This document shows, piece by piece, positions 36,476 to 44,797 of a stretch of DNA of 64,000 nt (position 1 is its first letter; each line of letters begins with the position of its first letter). The stretch covers positions 496,001 through 560,000 of the forward strand of contig NZ_FNXG01000001.1 of the NCBI RefSeq assembly GCF_900108405.1. The letters are read 5' to 3'. The notes under the pieces are model-generated. The model did no database searches. It was not told the origin of the DNA and was given only the letters and a program-made list of their open reading frames with translations. Made by a program: the position numbers and the translations under genes. Source of the stretch: Paracoccus alkenifer (GTDB lineage: Bacteria > Pseudomonadota > Alphaproteobacteria > Rhodobacterales > Rhodobacteraceae).

Positions 36476-36850
36476 TCAGCCGCGGCGCGAACGCGCCGGA
36501 ACGGCCACCGGCACCCCGGCCCCACCGGGCGCCCGCCCGGTCAGCGGGGCGTGGCTGCCGCGCCGCGGCCCGTCGCCGGGTTCGGCCATGCGCATCACGG
36601 CGATGGCGAACTGCACCCCGGCAAACACAATGGTGTTGAAGATGACCAGCATCACGATGCCCAGCCAGCCGCCGCGGGTTTCAAGCGTCAAATGGCGCAG
36701 ATTTGCCACATCCAGCCCGATCAGCAGCCCGGTAAACACCAGCGCCAGCAGGAACCCGATCAGGATGTTGCGCAGATACAGGCGCACCAGCTCGGGCATC
36801 GCGGGTTCGGGGTCGGGCATCTGAGGGTCGCGTATCTGATGGTCGGGCAT
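36476..36850 (-). CDS. Small inner-membrane protein (hypothetical)
   Basis: A 124-residue protein with two strongly hydrophobic helices, LRNILIGFLLALVFTGLLIGL and LGIVMLVIFNTIVFAGVQFA, separated by DVANLRHLTLETRGGW, and a basic proline/glycine-rich tail. Similar sequences are common in Rhodobacterales beside nusB, with no assigned role. Two starts are possible, 36850 or 36820 (MPDPEPAMPEL); the longer is kept. It is 71 bases downstream of nusB and may share its transcript. Confidence 0.75.
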   Translation of the reverse strand: MPDHQIRDPQMPDPEPAMPELVRLYLRNILIGFLLALVFTGLLIGLDVANLRHLTLETRGGWLGIVMLVIFNTIVFAGVQFAIAVMRMAEPGDGPRRGSHAPLTGRAPGGAGVPVAVPARSRRG

Positions 36851-36921
36851 CGGGCGATCTTTCGCAGGCTCTGCCCCAATGTAGAGGCTGCGGCCGCCGC
36901 TGTCACCTCGGCCGCGCCCGT

Positions 36922-37416
36922 TTAGCGCGGTTTGAGCTCAAAAGCCTCGGGGCGGGCGTCCCGGGCCATGTGGTCCAGCACCGCATTCACGAACCGGGTC
37001 TCGCGCCCGTCGGGGAAAAACGCATCCGCCACCGCGACATATTCCGAAATCACCACCCGAGGCGGCGTCTCGGACCCCACCAGCTCGGCCCCGGCGGCGC
37101 GAAACAGCGCCCGCAGCACCGGGTCGATGCGGGCGATGGGCCATTTCGCCACCAGCGCCCGGTCGGTCATCTGGTCGATGCGCGCCTGCCAGTTGACGGT
37201 CGCATCGACGATCCGGCGGAACAGATCCTCGTCGGCCTCGGGCGAGACGCCCTCTTCGTAATCGACCCCGATGCGCCAGTCGGAAAATTCGCGCACCACC
37301 CGGTCGGCGGACTGGTCGGCGGCCTCCATCTGGAACAGCGCCTGCACGGCATAGACCCGCGCCGCGGCGCTAAGCGCGCGGCGGTCGGGTCTTTGCGGTT
37401 TCTGCCCCTCGCTCAT
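36922..37416 (-). CDS. nusB: Transcription antitermination factor NusB
   Basis: NusB is a component of the antitermination complex on rRNA operons. The 164-residue all-helical protein has the family motifs ALSAAARVYAVQALFQME at the N-terminus, WPIARIDPVLRALFRAAGAEL and VVISEYVAVADAFFPDGRETRFVNAVLDHMAR. It starts within the end of ribH (ATGA overlap, 37413-37416), the conserved ribH-nusB junction found across proteobacteria. Confidence 0.96.
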   Translation of the reverse strand: MSEGQKPQRPDRRALSAAARVYAVQALFQMEAADQSADRVVREFSDWRIGVDYEEGVSPEADEDLFRRIVDATVNWQARIDQMTDRALVAKWPIARIDPVLRALFRAAGAELVGSETPPRVVISEYVAVADAFFPDGRETRFVNAVLDHMARDARPEAFELKPR

Positions 37417-37994
37417 GCCTTGGCCGATCCGTCGATCTCGCCGGCCAGCCGGATCACGTCGCGATCCCCGTCGCGATCCCCGTCGCGTTCCCCGTCACGG
37501 CCGAAACCCATCGGGCGCTTTGCCCCCGCCCAGCGGCGATGCAGCGCGATCAGATGCAGCGCAGCAGAGGCGGCGCCGCCGCCCTTGTCCTGCTGCGCGG
37601 GCTCGGCGCGGGCGACGGCCTGGTCCATGTTTTCCACGGTCAGGATGCCGTTGCCGATGCACAACCCCTGCAACCCCAGCAGCGTCAGCCCGCGCGAGCT
37701 GTCGTTGCAGACGGTCTCGTAATGCGTGGTCTCGCCCCGGATCACGCAGCCCAGCGCGACAAAGCCGTCGTATTGCGCCAGTCGCCCGGCCATGCCGATG
37801 GCGGTGGGGATTTCCAGCGCGCCCGGAACCTCGATCAGATCGACCGAGGCGCCGGCGGCTTCGGCCGCCGCCCGGGCGCCGGCGACCAACGCATCGGCAA
37901 CGGCACGGTAATAGGGCGACACGACGATCAGCAGCCGCACCGGCGCGTCAAAGGTCGGAAGCGGCAGGATGGTGTGTTCGGTCAGCGCGGCCAT
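37413..37994 (-). CDS. ribH: 6,7-dimethyl-8-ribityllumazine synthase
   Basis: RibH condenses 3,4-dihydroxy-2-butanone 4-phosphate with the ribitylamino-pyrimidine to give lumazine, the penultimate step to riboflavin. The 193-residue product has the family core IEVPGALEIPTAIGMAGRL, ALGCVIRGETTHYETVCN (catalytic His91) and NGILTVENMDQAVARA. After residue 165 it carries an unusual charged tail, GRDGERDGDRDGDRD, coded by a 12-base tandem repeat; ordinary RibH ends near 155-160. The gene lies ten bases after ribB and overlaps nusB by four bases. Confidence 0.96.
   Translation of the reverse strand: MAALTEHTILPLPTFDAPVRLLIVVSPYYRAVADALVAGARAAAEAAGASVDLIEVPGALEIPTAIGMAGRLAQYDGFVALGCVIRGETTHYETVCNDSSRGLTLLGLQGLCIGNGILTVENMDQAVARAEPAQQDKGGGAASAALHLIALHRRWAGAKRPMGFGRDGERDGDRDGDRDVIRLAGEIDGSAKA
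37458..37493. repeat. Three tandem 12-base repeats inside ribH
   Basis: The unit GTCGCGATCCCC occurs twice and then as GTCGCGTTCCCC in direct tandem. It encodes the alternating Asp-Arg-Asp-Gly tail of RibH. Copy number changes would keep the frame. Confidence 0.85.
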
Positions 37995-38003
37995 GGCGTT
38001 CGG

Positions 38004-39116
38004 TCAGTCCTGGGAAATGGGGCGGGTCGAATGGATGGAAAGCCCGTAGGCGTCAAGCCCCACCACCTTGGGCAGGCTCGAATTGGTCAGCAGCACCAGC
38101 TGATGGACCCCGAGCGAGGCAAGGATCTGCGCCCCCAGCCCGTATTGGCGCAGCGTATGCGGCGACGGCTCGCCCATCCGCGGCAGCGACGGCGACAGGT
38201 CGCGCAGCAGCACGACCACGCCCCGGCCCTCTTGGGCGATCATCCGCATGGCGGCGGGCAGGTCGCCAGCGCGTCCGATCCCCAGCAGATCCTGCAACGG
38301 GTCCAGCGCGTGCATCCGCACCAGCACCGGCTCGGGCGTGGTCAGGTCGCCCTTGCTCAGCACGATATGCTCGGCGCCCTGCGCCTCGTCGGCGAACACC
38401 CGCATCATCCATTCGCCGCCATGGGCCGAGGAAACCGGCCGCAGGTCGCGTTCGGCGATCAGGTTGTCGTGGCGGCGGCGATAGGCGATCAGGTCGCTGA
38501 TGGTGCCGATCTTCAGCCCGTGCTTCTGCGCAAAGGCCACCAGATCGGGCAGCCGCGCCATCGAGCCATCGTCCTTCATGATCTCGCAGATCACGCCGGC
38601 GGGGTTCAGCCCGGCCAGCCGCGAAATATCCACCGCGGCCTCGGTATGACCGGCGCGGACCAGCACACCGCCCCGGCGCGCGCGCAGCGGGAACACATGG
38701 CCCGGCGTCGCGATGTCGGCGGCGCCGCGCGTGGGGTCGATGGCAACCGCCACCGTGCGGGCGCGGTCATGGGCGGAAATGCCGGTGGTCACGCCCTCGC
38801 GCGCCTCGATCGACATGGTGAATGCGGTCTCGTGGCGGCTGGAGTTCTTGGGCGACATCAGCGGCAGGCCCAGCGCGTCCACCCGCTCGGCGGTCAGCGC
38901 CAGGCAGATCAGCCCGCGACCATGGGTCGCCATGAAGTTGATCGCATCGGGCGTCGCCATCTGGGCGGGGATGACCAGATCGCCCTCGTTCTCGCGGTCC
39001 TCGTGGTCGACCAGCACGAACATGCGCCCGTTGCGGGCGTCCTCGATGATCTCTTCGATACCCGAGATCGCGTCGGACCAGTCGCGCTCGACTTGTCCGG
39101 GCTGTTCATATTGCAT
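38004..39116 (-). CDS. ribB: 3,4-dihydroxy-2-butanone-4-phosphate synthase with degenerate GTP cyclohydrolase II domain
   Basis: The N-terminal domain (about 1-215) is DHBP synthase, which makes the four-carbon unit of riboflavin: RENEGDLV, ATHGRGLICLAL and the HVFPLRARRGGVLVRAGHTEAAVD segment carry its acidic loop and catalytic histidine. The C-terminal domain resembles GTP cyclohydrolase II but lacks the zinc-binding cysteines of the C-x10-C-x-C site; the matching stretch reads HALDPLQDLLGIGRAG (about residues 267-282). So the product should be RibB only, and a true RibA must be elsewhere. Length 370. The ATG of MQYEQPGQVERDW is chosen. Confidence 0.93.
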   Translation of the reverse strand: MQYEQPGQVERDWSDAISGIEEIIEDARNGRMFVLVDHEDRENEGDLVIPAQMATPDAINFMATHGRGLICLALTAERVDALGLPLMSPKNSSRHETAFTMSIEAREGVTTGISAHDRARTVAVAIDPTRGAADIATPGHVFPLRARRGGVLVRAGHTEAAVDISRLAGLNPAGVICEIMKDDGSMARLPDLVAFAQKHGLKIGTISDLIAYRRRHDNLIAERDLRPVSSAHGGEWMMRVFADEAQGAEHIVLSKGDLTTPEPVLVRMHALDPLQDLLGIGRAGDLPAAMRMIAQEGRGVVVLLRDLSPSLPRMGEPSPHTLRQYGLGAQILASLGVHQLVLLTNSSLPKVVGLDAYGLSIHSTRPISQD

Positions 39117-39240
39117 CTTGACGGCCTCGCAGAATGTTTGGCGACGGCTTAACCCAAGCGGCCGCCCGGCGAAAGGGCGAGCCGCGCCCAGCGCCGGTCC
39201 TTTGACGCTCGCGCGCAGCATACTGCTTCGGGCGGTAAAT

Positions 39241-39271
39241 AAATATCCCGGGGTCCGGGGCAGAGCCCCGG
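39241..39271. terminator. AT-core/GC-hairpin element, copy 6
   Basis: Downstream of ribE and upstream of ribB, both on the minus strand, the short core AAATATCCCGGGG (39241-39253) is joined to a perfect hairpin, CCGGGGC-AGA-GCCCCGG (39255-39271). If active, it would partially separate ribE from ribB transcription. Confidence 0.6.
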
Positions 39272-39295
39272 CTTTGGGCGCGACCCGCCTAGCTG

Positions 39296-39889
39296 TCACC
39301 CGGCCTCGGCCAGCCGTGCGACATAGCGGGCCAGCGTGTCGATTTCCAGGTTGACGACATCTCCCTGGGCCACGTCGCCCCAGTTGGTGACCTCGCGCGT
39401 ATGGGGGATCAGGTTGACGCCAAAGCGGTTGCCCGCGACCTCGTTCACGGTCAGCGAGGTGCCGTTCAGCGCGACCGAGCCCTTGGGCGCGATGAAACGC
39501 GCCAGCTCGGGCGGCGCCTCGAAGGTCAGGCGCAGGCTGTCGCCCTCGGGGCGGGCCTCGACCACTTGCGCGACGCCGTCCACATGGCCCGAGACGATAT
39601 GGCCGCCCAGCTCGTCCCCCAGCTTCAGCGCGCGTTCCAGATTGACGCGCCGCCCCAGCGGCCAGCCGTCCGGGCCGATATTGGTCTTGGCCATGGTTTC
39701 GGCCGAAATATCGACGTCGAACCAGCCTTCGCCCTTGGCGACGACGGTCAGGCACACGCCATCGCAAGCGATCGAGGCGCCCAGGTCCACCCCCTGCATG
39801 TCATAGGAACACGCGATCCGCGCCCGCAGGTCGCCGCGCATGTCGGACCGGGTGACCGTGCCGATATCGGTGATGATTCCGGTAAACAT
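39296..39889 (-). CDS. ribE: Riboflavin synthase, alpha subunit
   Basis: The enzyme dismutates two lumazine molecules to riboflavin. The 197-residue protein has the two internally homologous barrels of the family: MFTGIITDIGTVTR with CDGVCLTVV in the first, and GGHIVSGHVDGVAQV with LNGTSLTVNEVAGNRFGVNLIPHT in the second. The start is the canonical MFTGII; upstream codons are not used by relatives. It precedes ribB, with a 180-base gap holding a hairpin element. ribD, usually adjacent, lies about 4.9 kb away beyond the capsule genes. Confidence 0.96.
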   Translation of the reverse strand: MFTGIITDIGTVTRSDMRGDLRARIACSYDMQGVDLGASIACDGVCLTVVAKGEGWFDVDISAETMAKTNIGPDGWPLGRRVNLERALKLGDELGGHIVSGHVDGVAQVVEARPEGDSLRLTFEAPPELARFIAPKGSVALNGTSLTVNEVAGNRFGVNLIPHTREVTNWGDVAQGDVVNLEIDTLARYVARLAEAG

Positions 39890-40094
39890 CCGCCTGTCCT
39901 TGCCCATGCTGTGGTGATCGCGCGCCACGATGGCCCCTGGCGCCCCGCGAAGCAAGTGCCCCATGGCGGCAAAATTCTGCGATCCGCGCCGGGATGCGGC
40001 ATATTTTCCGCAACTTCGACTTGACCCGCCCCGGCCTTCCCGTGTTTGTCGGCCGGGTAATCATGTCCTGTTTGCCTGTAGCGGATCTTTCTGC

Positions 40095-41462
40095 ATGAAC
40101 GCCCAACCCCAAGGACTGACGGCCACCGCGGTCCCGGCCGGTCCGCCCCCGGCGCAGCGCCGCGCAGACTTGCGCCCACCGGTCGAAGCCCGGGTCTTTC
40201 TGCTGTTGCAGGGGCCGCACGGCCCGTTCTTTGACCGGCTGGGGCGGCTGCTGACCTCGGCCGGGGCGCAGGTGTGGCGCGTCGGCTTCAACGCCGGCGA
40301 CGAATTCTTCTGGAGCGATCGGCCCCGTTTCATCGCCCATTCCGGCCGCCCCGAGGACTGGCCCGCGCATCTCGACCGGCTGATCGCGGAAAAGCGCGTG
40401 ACCGATATCGTGCTTTACGGCGACGTGCGGCCGGTCCACGCCGCGGCGCGGGCGGCGGCAGCCCGCCACGGGCTGGCCCTGCATGTGTTCGAAGAAGGCT
40501 ATCTGCGCCCCTATTGGATCACCTATGAACGCGACGGGGCGAACGGAAATTCGCGGCTGATGCAGATCGGGCTGGACCGGATGCGCACCATGCAGCGCAA
40601 GTTCGGCGACGACGTGAACCGGCCCCCCGCGCGCTGGGGCGACATGCGCCAGCATAAATTCTACGGGGCGCTTTACCATTTCATGGTGCTGGCCGCGAAC
40701 CGGCGCTTTCCGGGGTTCAGCTCGCACCGCGAGATTTCGCTGTGGCGCGAGTTCCGGCTGAACCTGACCCGGCTGCTGCTGGCCCCGGCGCATTCGGCGC
40801 GCAGCTGGCGACAGATGGGGCGGATCCGCTCGGCCGGGTTTCCCTATGTGCTGGTGCTGCTGCAACTGGAACATGATTCGAGCTTTGTCGCCCATTCGCC
40901 CTATCGCTCGATGGCCGAGTTCACGGCCGAGGTGCTGGCCGCCTTTGCCCGCGCGGCCCCGCGCCATCACCATATCGTGTTCAAGGCGCACCCGCTGGAG
41001 GACGGGCGTGGCTCGCTGCACCGGGTGGTGCGCGAACAGGCGCAGGCGCTGGGGCTGGCGGACCGCGTGCATCTGGTCTGGGGCGGCAAGCTGGCGGCGC
41101 TGCTGTCGCTGGCGCGCGGCGTGGTGACGATCAATTCGACCTCGGCGCAGCAGGCGCTGTGGCGGGGGCTGCCGGTCAAGGCGCTGGGGCGGGCGGTCTA
41201 TGCCAAGCCGGGGCTGGTGTCGGACCAGTCGCTGGACGAATTCCTTTACCACCCCGCCCCGCCCGATCTGGCCCGCTATCGCGACTATCGCAGCTATCTG
41301 CTGGACACCTGCCAGGTGCCGGGCGGGTTCTACGCAAGGCGCTCGCGCGCCCATGCGCTGCGGCTGGTCGTGGACATGATGCTGGCCCGGGACGACCCTT
41401 ATGCCGCATTCGAGGGCGGGCTTGCCTATAATCGACAACAGATGACCGACGATGATCGCTAG
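40095..41462 (+). CDS. kpsS: Capsular polysaccharide export protein KpsS (beta-Kdo transferase)
   Basis: A 455-residue cytoplasmic protein of the KpsS/LipB family. KpsS and KpsC build the short beta-Kdo linker on a lysophosphatidylglycerol anchor of ABC-transporter-dependent capsules. Typical segments include FLLLQGPHGPFFDRLGRLL near residue 36, FEEGYLRPYWIT, the ASP/GT-B-like VLLQLEHDSSFVAHSPYRSM, HHIVFKAHPLEDG and TINSTSAQQALWRGLPVKALG. It has no membrane helix. It is the first gene of a plus-strand cassette with an export lipoprotein and kpsC, with its own promoter region upstream. The start is MNAQPQGLTATA. Confidence 0.9.
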   Translation: MNAQPQGLTATAVPAGPPPAQRRADLRPPVEARVFLLLQGPHGPFFDRLGRLLTSAGAQVWRVGFNAGDEFFWSDRPRFIAHSGRPEDWPAHLDRLIAEKRVTDIVLYGDVRPVHAAARAAAARHGLALHVFEEGYLRPYWITYERDGANGNSRLMQIGLDRMRTMQRKFGDDVNRPPARWGDMRQHKFYGALYHFMVLAANRRFPGFSSHREISLWREFRLNLTRLLLAPAHSARSWRQMGRIRSAGFPYVLVLLQLEHDSSFVAHSPYRSMAEFTAEVLAAFARAAPRHHHIVFKAHPLEDGRGSLHRVVREQAQALGLADRVHLVWGGKLAALLSLARGVVTINSTSAQQALWRGLPVKALGRAVYAKPGLVSDQSLDEFLYHPAPPDLARYRDYRSYLLDTCQVPGGFYARRSRAHALRLVVDMMLARDDPYAAFEGGLAYNRQQMTDDDR

Positions 41463-41553
41463 GCTGCGCGTTTCGGTGGATGCGCCCGGCCTTGCAAGGT
41501 AAAGAATATTTGAATGTCATGTGATCCGGCGAGCCAGAATCACCGGAAGGGAC

Positions 41554-41558
41554 AGGAG
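41554..41558 (+). promoter_or_regulatory. Shine-Dalgarno supporting a TTG start
   Basis: AGGAG ends seven bases before the TTG at 41566. No ATG or GTG at good distance matches it, and the lipoprotein signal begins directly after this TTG, so the start of the export lipoprotein is placed there. Confidence 0.65.
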
Positions 41559-41565
41559 ACCGGAT

Positions 41566-42720
41566 TTGACTGAACTCACCCTCTCGCCCTTGCCGCAGCG
41601 CGGCACTGCCCGCGCCGCGTTGCGTTTTGCCGCAATGGCGTCCCTGGTGCTGCTGGCGGCCTGCGCGCTGCCCCGCTCGGGGCCCAGCAAAAAGGAAATC
41701 TACCGCGGCTCGATCGAGAACGGCGGCAATGCCCATATCCTGTTCGTCGACGACCGGGTCGCGCGGGCGGCCTCGTATACGCCGTCTTACGGGTTCGGGC
41801 AGGATTTCCTGCGCGCCGGACAGGTCGGCGCCGATGAAATCCGCGCCGGCGACGTGCTGGGGCTGACCATCTGGGAAAACGTCGATGACGGGCTGCTGGC
41901 CTCGATGGGCGCGTCCAACACCTCGCTGACCGAACTGCAGGTCGACAGCGCCGGTTATATCTTTGTCCCCTATGCGGGGCGGGTGCGGGCGGCGGGCAAC
42001 TCGCCCGAAGAGCTGCGCAACCTGATCACCCAGCGGCTGGCCACCCAGACCCCCGATCCGCAGGTGACGGTGACCCGGGTCGCGGGCGACGGCGCCACCG
42101 TGTCGGTGATGGGCCGGGTCGGCGGTCAGGGGGTGTTCCCGATCGAGCGGCCCACCCGGTCGCTGTCCGCGATGCTGGCGCGCGCCGGCGGGGTCTCGGT
42201 CGATCCGGACGTGGCGGTGGTGACCGTCAAGCGCGGCGGCAGCAGCGGGCGGATCTGGCTGCGCGACCTGTATTCCAACCCGCGCTACGACATCGCCCTG
42301 CGCCCCGGCGACGTGATCCTGGTAGAAGAGGACCAGCGCAGCTTTACCGCCCTTGGCGCGCTGGGCGGGCAGACCAAAGTCCCCCTCGGGTCCGAGGAAA
42401 TCAACGCGATCGAGGCCATCGCCATGGTCGGCGGCCTGCATTCCGGCCTAGCCGACCCCACCGGCGTCTTTGTGCTGCGCAACGAGCCGCAGGCTGTGGC
42501 GACCCGCGTTCTGGGCAAAAGCGTCTATGGCGACCAGCGCATGGCCTATGTGCTGGACCTGACGCGGCCGAACGGGCTGTTTCTGGCCCGCGACTTTCTG
42601 ATCCGCGCCGGCGACACCGTCTATGTGACCGAGGCGCCCTATGTGCAGTGGCAAAAGACCCTCAGCGCCATCACCGGCAGCGTGGCCACCGCCGATTCGA
42701 TGGCCAGCATCGGCGAGTGA
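41566..42720 (+). CDS. Polysaccharide biosynthesis/export lipoprotein (Wza/KpsD-type, SLBB domains)
   Basis: A 384-residue outer-membrane polysaccharide export protein. The N-terminal hydrophobic stretch ends in the lipobox SLVLLAAC (Cys33). The export (Poly_export) domain follows: FLRAGQVGADEIRAGDVLGLTIWENVDDG, VDSAGYIFVPYAGRVRAAG and VTRVAGDGATVSVMGRVG, then SLBB-like segments near 190 and 270. The TTG start is used because AGGAG stands seven bases before it; a GTG at 41521 is a weaker alternative. Lying between kpsS and kpsC suggests it is the outer-membrane channel for the same capsule. It falls three genes short of a full ABC cassette, because kpsM, kpsT and kpsE are not in the window. 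Confidence 0.88.
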   Translation: MTELTLSPLPQRGTARAALRFAAMASLVLLAACALPRSGPSKKEIYRGSIENGGNAHILFVDDRVARAASYTPSYGFGQDFLRAGQVGADEIRAGDVLGLTIWENVDDGLLASMGASNTSLTELQVDSAGYIFVPYAGRVRAAGNSPEELRNLITQRLATQTPDPQVTVTRVAGDGATVSVMGRVGGQGVFPIERPTRSLSAMLARAGGVSVDPDVAVVTVKRGGSSGRIWLRDLYSNPRYDIALRPGDVILVEEDQRSFTALGALGGQTKVPLGSEEINAIEAIAMVGGLHSGLADPTGVFVLRNEPQAVATRVLGKSVYGDQRMAYVLDLTRPNGLFLARDFLIRAGDTVYVTEAPYVQWQKTLSAITGSVATADSMASIGE

Positions 42721-42731
42721 TCGCCGGCCCG

Positions 42732-44729
42732 ATGCCCCTGCCGCAAAAGCCGCCGCACGAACAGCGGCGGCTTTTCATCTATAACGGCGGCTTTTTCCTG
42801 CAACCGCGGCTGCGGCGGATCCTTGGGCTGGCGGGTTGGCGGCTGTGCATTGGCCTGCCGGGGCCGGGCGATTGCGTCGCGGTCTGGGGCGCCAGCCCCA
42901 CCGCCTGGCGCGGCCGCGCCATCGCCCGACAGCGCGGCGCCGCGGTGGTCACGGTCGAGGATGCATTCCTGCGCTCGGTCCTGCCGGGGCGCGACCGCAG
43001 CCGCATCGGCCGGCGCGGCCCCATCGGGCTGCTGATCGACCCAAGGGGGGTGCATTTCGACCCCTCCTCCCCCTCGCTGATCGAGGAACTTGCCGCATCA
43101 AAGCAGGCGGCAGCGCTGGCCGGGCGGGCAACCGCGATGCTGGCCCGGCTGCGCGCCGCGGATCTGTCGAAATACAACGCCCACCGCCCCGGGCTGTCCG
43201 CCGCCGCCCCCGGCTATGTGCTGGTGGTGGACCAGACGCGGGGCGATGCCTCGCTGATGGGTGCGGGGCGCGAGACCTTTCTGCGGATGCTGACGGCGGC
43301 CCGCGACGAACACCCCGGCGCCCGCATCGTCCTGCGCAGCCACCCGGAAACCGCCGCCGGGCTGCGCCCCGGGCATCTGAGCGCCGCCGACCTGCGCCCG
43401 GGCGAGGTGCTGTGCGACACCCCCGTCTCGCCCTGGCGGCTGGTCGGGGACGCGGCGGCGGTCTATGCGGTCAGCTCGCAGCTGGGGTATGAGGCGATGC
43501 TGGCCGGCCACCGCCCGCGGCTGTTCGGCCAGCCCTTCTATGCCGGCTGGGGGCTGTCGGACGACGAAGCCCCGGTGGCGCGCCGGCTGGGCCGCACCAC
43601 CCTGCCCGCGCTGTTCGCCGCCAGCCACCTGCTGGCGCCGGTGTGGTATGATCCCTGCCACGACAGGCTGACCGACCTTGAGGGTGCGATCCGCCAGCTG
43701 GAATCCGAGGCCCGCGCCCATGCGCAGGACTGCGACGGGCATCTGGCGCTGGGGATGCGGCTGTGGAAACGCCGCCCCCTGGCCCGGTTCTTTGGCGAGG
43801 GGCGCGGGGTCCGGTTCACCGACCACCCCTCGGCCAAGGTGTCGCTGGTCTGGGCCGGCCACGCGGACAAGGCCCCACAGGCGCTGCGGGTCGAGGACGG
43901 GTTCCTGCGCTCGCGCGGCCTTGGCGCCGCGCTGGTGCCGCCGCTGTCGCTGGTCGCCGATTCCCGCGGCATCTACTATGACCCCGGGCGCGAAAGCGAT
44001 CTTGAGCACCTGATCGCCCAGCCCCTGCCGCCCCAAGGCCACGCCCGCGCCGCCGCGCTGATCGCCCGGCTGCGGCAGGCGGCGCTGACCAAATACAACC
44101 TGCCCGGGATGATGCCCGCGATCCCCCGCGACGGCCACCGGGTGATCCTGGTCCCCGGACAGGTCGAGGACGACGCCTCGATCCGCCTTGGCGCCGGGGT
44201 TGAGCGCACAAACCTTGCGCTGCTGTTCCGCACCCGCGCGGAAAACCCCGGGGCGCTGATCGTCTGGAAGCCGCATCCCGATGTCGAGGCCGGGCTGCGC
44301 CCCGGCGCGGTCGCGGACGCGCAGCTTGCGGGGCTGGCCGACATCACTGCCCGCAATGCCCCAGCGGCCGCGCTGATCGACGCGGTGGATGAGGTCTGGA
44401 CGATCACCTCGACCCTCGGCTTCGAGGCGCTGATCCGCGGCAAGCCGGTCACCACGCTGGGCGCGCCGTTTTACGCCGGCTGGGGGCTGACAAGCGACCT
44501 TGGCCCGATCCCGGCCCGCCGCAGTGCGCGTCCCGATCTGGAAACGCTGGTCCATGCCGCGCTGATCGCCTATCCGCGCTACCGCGATCCGCTGTCGCAA
44601 CTGCCCTGCCCGGCCGAGATCGCCGCGGACCGCCTCGCCGACCCGACCGCCTCCCCGCAGCCCTCGACCCTGCGCTGGCTGGCGAAACTGCAAGGCGCGC
44701 TGATCCCCCACAGCCGGCTGTGGCGCTAA
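42732..44729 (+). CDS. kpsC: Capsular polysaccharide biosynthesis protein KpsC (dual beta-Kdo transferase)
   Basis: A 665-residue cytoplasmic glycosyltransferase with two homologous halves, each about 310 residues: EDAFLRSVLPGRDRSRIG/ALAGHRPRLFGQPFYAGWGLSDD in the first and EDGFLRSRGLGAALVPP/LIRGKPVTTLGAPFYAGWGLTSD in the second. The repeated FYAGWGL motif marks the KpsC/LipA family, which adds alternating beta-Kdo residues to the capsule anchor. The ATG at 42732 is 11 bases beyond the previous stop; a GTG overlapping that stop (42717) is an alternative. It ends in a convergent junction with ribD. Confidence 0.9.
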   Translation: MPLPQKPPHEQRRLFIYNGGFFLQPRLRRILGLAGWRLCIGLPGPGDCVAVWGASPTAWRGRAIARQRGAAVVTVEDAFLRSVLPGRDRSRIGRRGPIGLLIDPRGVHFDPSSPSLIEELAASKQAAALAGRATAMLARLRAADLSKYNAHRPGLSAAAPGYVLVVDQTRGDASLMGAGRETFLRMLTAARDEHPGARIVLRSHPETAAGLRPGHLSAADLRPGEVLCDTPVSPWRLVGDAAAVYAVSSQLGYEAMLAGHRPRLFGQPFYAGWGLSDDEAPVARRLGRTTLPALFAASHLLAPVWYDPCHDRLTDLEGAIRQLESEARAHAQDCDGHLALGMRLWKRRPLARFFGEGRGVRFTDHPSAKVSLVWAGHADKAPQALRVEDGFLRSRGLGAALVPPLSLVADSRGIYYDPGRESDLEHLIAQPLPPQGHARAAALIARLRQAALTKYNLPGMMPAIPRDGHRVILVPGQVEDDASIRLGAGVERTNLALLFRTRAENPGALIVWKPHPDVEAGLRPGAVADAQLAGLADITARNAPAAALIDAVDEVWTITSTLGFEALIRGKPVTTLGAPFYAGWGLTSDLGPIPARRSARPDLETLVHAALIAYPRYRDPLSQLPCPAEIAADRLADPTASPQPSTLRWLAKLQGALIPHSRLWR

Positions 44730-44734
44730 GCCTC

Positions 44735-44760
44735 TTCTTCCTTGTGAAAATATCCCGGGG
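44735..44760. repeat. AT-core element, copy 7
   Basis: The reversed AT core TTCTTCCTTG...AAATATCCCGGGG lies between the convergent ends of kpsC and ribD. The short palindrome ATCGTCGTATACGACGAT follows at 44761-44778, here in place of the usual GC-rich hairpin. The position fits a shared terminator. Confidence 0.6.
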
Positions 44761-44797
44761 ATCGTCGTATACGACGATGGGGCTGGCTCCCGCTTTC

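Noticed and set aside
37458-37493. Tandem repeats in ribH as a CRISPR or phase-variation tract
   Set aside because: They are coding, in direct 12-base units without spacers and preserve the reading frame; no frameshift switch is possible.
39890-40094. FMN riboswitch ahead of the rib genes
   Set aside because: The upstream region of ribE and the nrdR-ribD start were examined for the conserved RFN segments. None was recognised, so no riboswitch is claimed.
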